A stretch of 40,562 nucleotides of DNA, taken from assembly GCA_000310025.1 (NCBI GenBank), contig FN649731.1, positions 118,840-159,401 on the forward strand, written 5' to 3'. This document shows positions 33,893 through 40,562 of this stretch, one piece after another. Numbering within the stretch: position 1 is the stretch's first letter; each line of letters opens with the position of its first letter. A program made the position numbers and the translations under genes. The stretch comes from Ectocarpus siliculosus (Eukaryota > Sar > Phaeophyceae > Ectocarpales > Ectocarpaceae). The notes below the pieces were generated by a model, which saw only the letters and a program-made list of their open reading frames with translations, did no database searches and had not been told where the DNA came from.

Positions 33893-36800
33893 ATGGCGAC
33901 TTGTTCTCCTTCAGCCGCCTTGTACTGCGGCATCTTATTGTTGCTGCTGCCAACCGCTACCACCAGAGTAGCGGCGCTGACGGAGATAACGAACGTGGCC
34001 GCGCCGACATCGATCCTCACGGCGGGCACCTACTACGCCGTCGGCTGGGTCTACTCCACGGACACCGGCGCCTGGGGCACGACGGGCGACCTCCGCCCCT
34101 TCGAGATCGAGCTCCGGTCGTGCGGAGGAGACGCCGCTCAGCAGGCCGAGTGCGGGCTTGGAGAGTCCTGCGGCAACCCGTACCGCGCGCTGTGCGATCT
34201 AGAGACAGGGGCCGCCTGCATGGACTCGGACGGCAGCTACGACGTGCTCATCCCGGAGGACGTCGACGCCGGCAGGTACGTCTTCAGCGTTACCCACCTC
34301 GGCCTCTCCAGCTGGACCTCCGGCACCTCATCGACGTCGGACTCCGGTTTGGTCACCGGCTGCTCGGAGAGCTTTTTTGTGGAGGAAGCGGCCGCGAAGG
34401 AGGTGCTGGCCGTGGAGGCTCCCGCGGCGAGCTCTCTGCAGCCGGGAGATGCGTTCACGGCGGAGTGGGAGTACGAGGGCGCGGACGGGGAGACCAACGG
34501 GAACTTCGAGGTCAACCTGTTCTCGTGCGCCGACCAGGCCTGCGAGCAAGACAGGTATGTAGGTCGAGCCAGCCTACTTCCCTCTCCCAAATCTCAAATC
34601 AGTGAAACATGTGTTTTTTTTGTTCTCGTTCTCGTTCTCTCTGTCTCTCTCTACTCCGTGGTCCTATCATACACCAGCAAGCATTCTCGGCTGTGTGCCG
34701 GCTGTGCCTGTCTACCGGCTGTATCGTACGGTTTGGGTTGTGCGTAGGTTTGCTATCCGCATGCCTCGAGGGCGCTGATGCTGCACGCTCGCCGTGTGTG
34801 CACCGCCTATTCGTATTTCATAGCTAATTTAGCCGTTACAAGCGTGCCTGCCACGAATTTATTGGTATTCGGAGCATCATCCGAAAATTATGCGACTGGC
34901 TCATGTTCCTGTTGTGTATGGATGCAAAAGTATGCATATGATCGTCTGCCGCCACATGGTTGTTGGTGGATGGATATATCTTTGTTTACCCGCCATTGCC
35001 AGCTAGCGTGATCGAAGGGCGGGCCACAATGAGCCTTTGACGAAGTGTATACTTTGGCCGTGCGTCCACGAGTTGTTACCAACTACTGCTGTACCTCTTG
35101 ACGAGCGAGCGTAAAGCGCGCCTAGTGGCGGAAAATAAGAACGAGTCGGGGTTCCTCCTCCTACCGCTCTATTCTTCACGTTCATTAAGGAATAATAAAA
35201 ACACACAGAAAGACTACCCATTCGAGATATACCCACAGTCGAACGGGATGTGGAGTCTTTTCAGTGAGTGAAGGGAAACCGGCTTTCGTACATAAGTCCT
35301 TTTAGGTTGGTTGTGTCATGGTGTTCTTTAGCTTCTTCGAAGAAATATTTTCATGTTTGCCGTTTACTCCCAACCCGTAGTCGCCCAAAAGGATTAGGAT
35401 TCCTCTCCCTGAGGCCCCCTACCCACCTCTCCTGCGGTGCTTTCATTCTTTCCCTTCGATTTTTTATGCGCTGAACTCGCACTCTCTTCTGTGTAGGTAC
35501 AGACGTAGCACAGACTCGAACCTTCATGTTGTATCGTAGCGCTTTCCACTCTTTTCGCCCTTTGAACGTTAGAAAAGAGCGAACCCATGGAATATCGACC
35601 GGTATGCAGTGTAGTGTAGCTCTCTTCATAATGGTTGTAGACCGCGGCTGTGGGTGTGTGGATCCCGCGGGGGAGTTTAAATCTTAACATCGTCGTAAAC
35701 GGTACATAGCGTGGCGTTCTTGTTTGACGAGCACAGGTCAGAATGAGCGCGCGCTAGGTTTGCGCGCGCATGGAGGGAAGCTTGTCTTGCAGCAGTATCC
35801 ATTTGATTGTTGTTGTGGTTTGCCCCCCCCGTCCCGGTCACTCCTCGGCCAGCTGTATGCATAGCACGGCGGGGACCAGAAAGGGCAAGTAGTTGCGTGA
35901 AAACGGAGCGCCCATATATGCGCGTGTGTTTGACCATCCCCAAATCGGCAACGAGAGGCAGCCTGGAAGGAATGTAGTCTATGTTATACGTAGTACAACA
36001 TGTAGCTTGATTCGCCCCCGGGAGCCTTTTGATGTTGTTCTCCTGTACATACGTAAGCTCGAAATTCTGGCGGCTAGACGTGTGTTGCCACAGCAGCACA
36101 ACAGCAGTACATATCTTTGCGGTGAGTTCGATTAGCGGCGAGATAGGACGCCCATCCTCCGTGATAATGTGATAATAGCTCGTCTAAATCCGGAACGGGT
36201 TTTAGTAGTGAAGACAACAAGATTACGTGCGCGGCGCGCGTTCCTCCGCGAGTAAATTATAAATCATCAGTGTATAGGCTTTAAAAGACTCGAAATAAGT
36301 CCAGTACCCAGCCGGTTTCCCTTCACTCACTGAAAAGACTCCACCACATCCCGTTCGACTGTGGGTATATCTCGAATGGGTAGTCTTTCTGTGTGTGTGT
36401 TTTTATTATTCCTTAATTAAATTAACCTGCTGAGTGCCCTTTGTTGGTGGTATGCATACAAACGCAACAGAGTACTTATCCCATGTGCGCCATCCATGAC
36501 TGGGTCTCCCCAACCCTACGCCTACAGTAGGTCGCTTGCAGGCGTTGGCAATCGACCACTCACTGCTGTTGTAACAGCTGGGGCAGACATGAATTCATGG
36601 TGTGTTCGCTCCAAAGATATTTCGAACCCGCTATCCCAGACAGCAGTAGTCAGAAAGATGCAACGTCACCAACTCAACCACAGGGGCGACCGTTTTTTTT
36701 ATCTCATGAAGCGTTGGATCCCGTGTGTCGCTGATGCGTCCAGACAACATGTTGGTGTACAAATAATTTGCAAAAGCGCAGCAGGCAGAAAAAAGGTGCG

Positions 36801-38489
36801 GTTCATATTTTTTACCCGCCGTCGGTTAAGGTGAACTTGTGTGGCCCTCATCTGCAAGAAAACTAATCATCTGCACGTATGCATACACGCATACTTCGCC
36901 CAATTACATGAGCTTGTTCACGTCAGTTTTCTGGAAAGTATAACTACAGCAGTATACATAGTCTCACTGATGGATTACCCGTTCGAGTTGGTAAACCATA
37001 AGTCTCCTCAGATAGCATGGGATCAAAAAGTGGCAGTACCTCCCACGGGCGGTGTGTCCACTTCCACTCACTTTCAAGTCCTGCGCCTGATGTATGCATA
37101 CGATCTTCGTTTGTAGGGCTTGAACAACGCCGTACATGCTCATTGACATAAAATGTTTTAGCAATTCTTCTACCATAACCTAGATACAGAGGTGGACCCC
37201 GCACATTCGTGAAAAAAAACAGAGAGAGGGGGAAGGAAGTGCTGAACACTTTCTAGCGGGCAAGAATTGCCGGCTGATTGCGCCGAGGGAAAGGCGGAGA
37301 AAAACGAACCGGGCTCATACGTGGGGCAATTTTCAATTTTCATGTTGGACAGGAAGAACTAAAAAGAAAACATATGGTATATTTTAGAGTGGTAGAGCCG
37401 GGTAGATACCCGTCCTCCCACCAATCACTTGGCGATCAGGAAAATTCAATTGTTTTTTGTTGGGCCCCTATGTATGGGAGGTGAACCGAGAAAAAATGTG
37501 CTCCAACTGTTTCCTTTGTAGCGCCCGCTGGTGCGGCACTCGTTACACAGGCACACGTGTTGAATGGTGCCCAAAATAGATACATGCGAGAATTCCCGCG
37601 CATCAATGCGAGACAGAGGGAAACAAAAAACGAGAGACTCTATAACAACACACCACGGAGCTCTCTCCCTCACCCCGCGCCGGATCCTCTCTTGACATCG
37701 GATCGCCACCCCAACCACCACCTCAGCCTCCCAACAATAAACTTCGCCACCCCCCAACCACACCGGCGCTATCCCCCAGTTGCGGGACCTTGGTAGCGGA
37801 GCTCTGTGGGGAGGCGGGCTGCTACGACCCGGGTCCCGGAGACTACGACGTCCGCATCCCGGCCGACACGACGCCGGGGACGTTCAAGCTCCAGGTGAAG
37901 AGGGTTCCCACCGGGGAGGAGGCGTGCTCCGCCGAAGCTTTCGCCGTCGAAGCGGCGTCCTCTGACAGCAGCAGCGGCGGCGGCGCCCGCGCCATCTCCA
38001 CGCCGGCGCCTGTCCCCGCCGCCTCGGCGGCGACCACCACGCCCGCGCCCGTCGTATCATCCACGGGGGCTCCGGTGAATGCGGCCACGGGGGCTCCGGT
38101 GCCTGCTGCTACGGGGGCTCCGGTGCCTGCGGCTACGCCGGCTCCGGTCGCCGCCGCCGCTGAGTCCGCTCCCGTCCCGCTGGCCACTTCTTCGGCGACG
38201 GAATCGGGAGAGATCCCGGGGACGCCGCCGACACCGGTGCCTCCCCGCGTGACGTGCGACCCGGCGGCGGTGGTGGCGTTCAGCTACAAGCTGGAGACGT
38301 CGACCCTGCTGCCGCTGATCACGATCTCGCACGAGAGCGAGGACAGGGACGAGGGGGGCTGCACGAACTTCTCGGGGCTCTGGGAGTGGGTGAAGGCGCA
38401 GGATGCGGACGTGCAGGTGTGACGGGAGGGAGGGAGGGAGGGAGGGGGAGGAAGGACAGGTTTTAAGAGCGAAGGGAAAGTAGGGGAGG

Positions 38490-38565
<76 letters not shown>

Positions 38566-39628
38566 CGCGCACGAATGTGAGGAACACTACAGGAGAGGCA
38601 CGAGACGGAGAGAGACAGAGAATTGAAAAGCGAGAACAGGTGTAACGAAAAATAGAGAGAGAGAGAGAGACAAGGCAAAGTGGTTGAGTACCGCATGCCA
38701 TCGACAGTGGGGCACTGGTGTGTGTGTGTGTGTGTGTGTTTAGTGTTAGCATCGACTGCGCTAACCTGTTGAATAGACGTCAGTCTCAGTGCGATTAATA
38801 TTCATGAATGCTTCTAAAGGCCATGACCTGGGACCCCGTGAAGGGGCGTCATATGTGTGTGTTTTTTTTGTCATTAGCATCGACCGCGCTAACCTGCTGA
38901 CTGATGAAAAATCGTCAGTCTCAGTGCGGTTGAAAACACACGAAATGCTTCTAAAGGCCATGACCTGGGACCCCGTGAGAGGGCGTCGTGTGTGTGCATG
39001 TCCGTGCTCTCCCGCGCATGTCGGGTCCGCTTATCGTCGACGATGTGTTGTCGTTGTCGTTGTGTTAGTCGTTGTCCTCGTACACCTTGGGGTACGGTCA
39101 TGTCTTAGTAGCATCCACGCACACATGTCCTTTGCACGACTTTTTTTGTCGCTCTCGGCTTTCTTGCTTATTGGCTAGAAATATATGTAGTGCCGCCGAA
39201 AAAGATCTCGAACAGAAGGAACATTTCGCTGCGGCGCTCCCTATTTAGCGTTGTCGTCTCTCTCGTCCTCACCCCACAGGCGTTAACGAATACCCTGCTC
39301 CAGCGCAACAAAAAACAAGGAAACACGACCCTAACAAGAGCAAAACATTAATTCGCCCTCTCGCCAACCCCCGTCCTCTCGAGGACGTGTGGTCAGTGGT
39401 GTAACCGTTACGGGATGCAAAACATGAGTCCCCCCCCCCCGCATCGCACGACTGCCCCCTCCCTTGTGTCAGGAACTCCTGTATCCTGCGGATCCCACGA
39501 CGGGCGAAGCGGACACGACCGGGGGGGCGGCGACGGGAGTGTGGCTCCTGCGGACCTCGGTGGACGTGACGAACGGGGTCATGTTCGAGGTGATGGGCAC
39601 CCAAGCCGAAGGGGGCGACAGCGACAAG
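33893..39628 (+). CDS. Gene B: secreted Kre9/Knh1-like surface protein, paralogue of gene A (3' partial)
   Basis: Three exons join in phase: 33893-34554, 37780-38416 and 39473-39628, 485 codons. The ATG at 33893 is chosen because it opens directly onto a signal peptide (MATCSPSAALYCGILLLLLP); an in-frame ATG lies 45 codons upstream. Two beta-sandwich domains follow, closing with GSYDVLIPEDVDAGRYVFSV and DYDVRIPADTTPGTFKLQV and with conserved cysteines (CGTLVAELCGEAGCYDPG). A Pro/Ala/Thr stalk with 24-bp repeats comes next, then a region starting TCDPAAVVAFSYKLE and ending GVWLLRTSVDVTNGVMFEVM. Donors are GTATGT, GTGTGA and GTACGT; acceptors are CCCAG and GTCAG. Exon phases equal those of gene A, but the intron gene A has inside PPTP/VP is absent here. 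The last exon is 156 nt in both genes. No stop is reached before the poor right end. Confidence 0.82.
35184..36417. mobile_element. Non-autonomous transposon with about 100-bp terminal inverted repeats
   Basis: The left end (35184-35284) and right end (36310-36417) are near-perfect inverted copies. Both read inward from ATTAAGGAATAATAAAAACA through AAAGACTACCCATTCGAGAT to GAAGGGAAACCGGCT. The right copy carries two or three extra bases at CA and TGG steps. The 1.0-kb interior has no transposase-like frame. It is inserted in intron 1 of gene B. A related single end lies at 23285-23375, so the family has several copies. The flanks are AT-rich, and I could not fix a target duplication. Confidence 0.82.
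38063..38150 (+). repeat. 24-bp in-frame tandem repeat in the gene B stalk
   Basis: Units beginning ACGGGGGCTCCGGTG start at 38063, 38087 and 38111, followed by a diverged fourth. They code TGAPVNAA, TGAPVPAA, TGAPVPAA and TPAPVAAA. The repeat resembles TGAPVAPVA blocks in gene A but has a different unit length. Confidence 0.85.
38491..38560. repeat. (AG)35 microsatellite
   Basis: A pure run of about 35 AG units lies in the intron after gene B exon 2, preceded by a GGGA array. A (GT)n run follows at 38719-38739. The corresponding intron of gene A is shorter and lacks the AG run. Confidence 0.95.
38741..38995 (+). repeat. Two tandem copies of the intronic element shared with gene A
   Basis: Units of about 128 bp align from 38747 and 38875, both starting TAGCATCGAC and ending with GACCTGGGACCCCGTGA. 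They also share TGCTTCTAAAGGCCATGACC. The single relative at 1431-1560 has the same block order in the same orientation relative to its gene. The second copy contains CTGATGA and CAGTCTCAG-type motifs, but no convincing C/D snoRNA geometry. Confidence 0.8.
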
Positions 39629-40066
39629 GTACGTACTGCGCAAGGTGTCTCTATTAAGTAAGTGTTGTTGGATAAAGCGCGCAATCGGGGAAGCTGGGGT
39701 ACGGGGTCTGTTGTACTTCCTCCCTTGTTCTATTTCCTCGTTTATTTGCTTAGTTTTTCGCCAAGGTGGTCCTCTGGAGTAGTATTTTATGGTTTATACC
39801 TTTGTGTTTGTTGTGTGATTTGGTGGGGTGTCCGCTGCGGTTGGCCCCCTGAACCATGCTCACGGAACGTGGAGGGTGCCGAAGATAGGCTGCCGGAGAC
39901 TGCTGTGACTTAGGAAAAGGACAGCTACGACACGAGCGTCGGCATGGAGTTACATTGGGCTGCGCACGAGGTGCTTTTTTTTGCAAACACATGCGGCACC
40001 AGACGCATCTGCTTGTGATGCCGCTCGAACGACAATGACGGTAATTGCACAACAGCAGTTGCTACA

Positions 40067-40094
40067 ACAGCAGTTGCCACTCGGCAACTGCTGT
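40067..40094. other. 12-bp perfect hairpin
   Basis: ACAGCAGTTGCC and its exact complement GGCAACTGCTGT are separated by a 4-base loop. A direct copy of the left arm (AACAGCAGTTGC) lies 16 bases upstream at about 40051. No T-run follows, so there is no reason to call it a terminator. Confidence 0.8.
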
Positions 40095-40100
40095 CACACC

Positions 40101-40562
40101 ATCTTTGTGACCCCCCCCCCCCCCCCCCTTTTTCGGGGGTGGGTGTGTTTTAAAAAAAAAAATGGGGGGAGGCCTCCCTAGTAAAAAATTTTAGGAGTCG
40201 GGGGGGGGGGGGGGGTCTTTATTTTTTTAAAAAAGGGGGGGGGAAAAAGGGCTTTGGGGGTGGGTTACCCCGGGGGGCCCCTTGGGCTTGGGGGGGGGAC
40301 CTAAATGGGGGGGACACAGGGGGGGGAAACCAGGTTTTTTTGGGGGAAGGGGGGGGGGGGGGGGGGGGCCCCCCAGGTGGGGGGGGGGAATCCCAAGGGG
40401 GGGGGGGGGGGGGAACAAAAGGAAACTTTTGACACCCGGAAAAACCCTTCAAGAATTTTGGGGCAAAAACGGGCGGGGGGGGGAATGAAAGGGGAAATTT
40501 TTGGGGGTTTTGGGTTCTCGGGGGGGGGGGGGCACCCTGGCCTTTTTTTTTTTTGGTTTAAG
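40101..40562. other. Homopolymer-dominated, low-quality contig end
   Basis: Long C, G, T and A runs break up every stretch here, far beyond what the rest of the window shows. The pattern suits compressed or low-quality read ends. Frames coding poly-Pro or poly-Gly across it are not credible, and the next exon of gene B may be hidden here or beyond. Confidence 0.7.

Noticed and set aside
38875-38995. C/D-box snoRNA in the gene B intron
   Set aside because: CTGATGA and CTGA-like motifs occur, but there is no terminal stem and the motifs are missing from the tandem copy and from the gene A element.
40219-40488. Poly-Pro and poly-Gly frames at the right end
   Set aside because: They come from homopolymer-ridden, probably low-quality sequence.

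Overview
The window is eukaryotic nuclear DNA, most likely from a stramenopile and probably a brown alga resembling Ectocarpus. That call rests on style only: GC-rich exons in long, lower-GC introns (0.1 to 3 kb), CAG/CTG runs coding polyglutamine, G homopolymers, many microsatellites, and secreted proteins built from Kre9/Knh1-like domains plus Pro/Thr/Ala stalks. No database search was possible. A run of Ns at 26638-26732 and a homopolymer-ridden right end (about 40100-40562) mark draft assembly.

I reconstructed four multi-exon genes by splicing exons whose donor, acceptor and reading phase all agree. Gene A (minus strand, 5414 down to 854, running off the left edge) and gene B (plus strand, 33893 to 39628, probably running off the right edge) are paralogues. 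Each has a signal peptide, two cysteine-containing Kre9/Knh1-like beta-sandwich domains, a mucin/AGP-like Pro-Thr-Ala stalk made of in-frame tandem repeats, and the start of a further C-terminal domain. Gene C (minus strand, 32981 down to 26942, seven exons, 380 codons) is complete. It codes for a type I membrane protein with a signal peptide, two ectodomain repeats of the same fold, one transmembrane segment and a basic cytoplasmic tail. Genes B and C are head to head across 911 bp. Gene D (minus strand, 22949 down to at least 11665, fourteen exons, at least 1581 codons) is a large coiled-coil protein with low-complexity polyQ and polyG regions, and its last exon is not settled.

Layout: 1-853 is distal intron of gene A; 854-5414 gene A; 5415-11664 is repeat-rich and mostly non-coding, with a tRNA-like SINE candidate, a 1.1-kb inverted-repeat element and a dispersed repeat; 11665-22949 gene D; 22950-26941 is intergenic with a palindrome-bearing stretch nearby, a solo transposon terminus and the gap; 26942-32981 gene C; 32982-33892 the divergent promoter region; 33893-39628 gene B, whose first intron holds a 1.2-kb inverted-repeat transposon; 39629-40562 a hairpin and poor sequence.

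The most interesting signal is the local family of three wall-type surface proteins. A and B have matching splice phases, differ by one intron, and share an intronic element in the same intron and orientation, while C adds a membrane anchor and a tail. A second theme is small tandem duplications at exon edges in gene D: a triplicated acceptor region, a duplicated donor, and a decayed copy of an exon end. Functions in adhesion or wall sensing are inference from domain type only.
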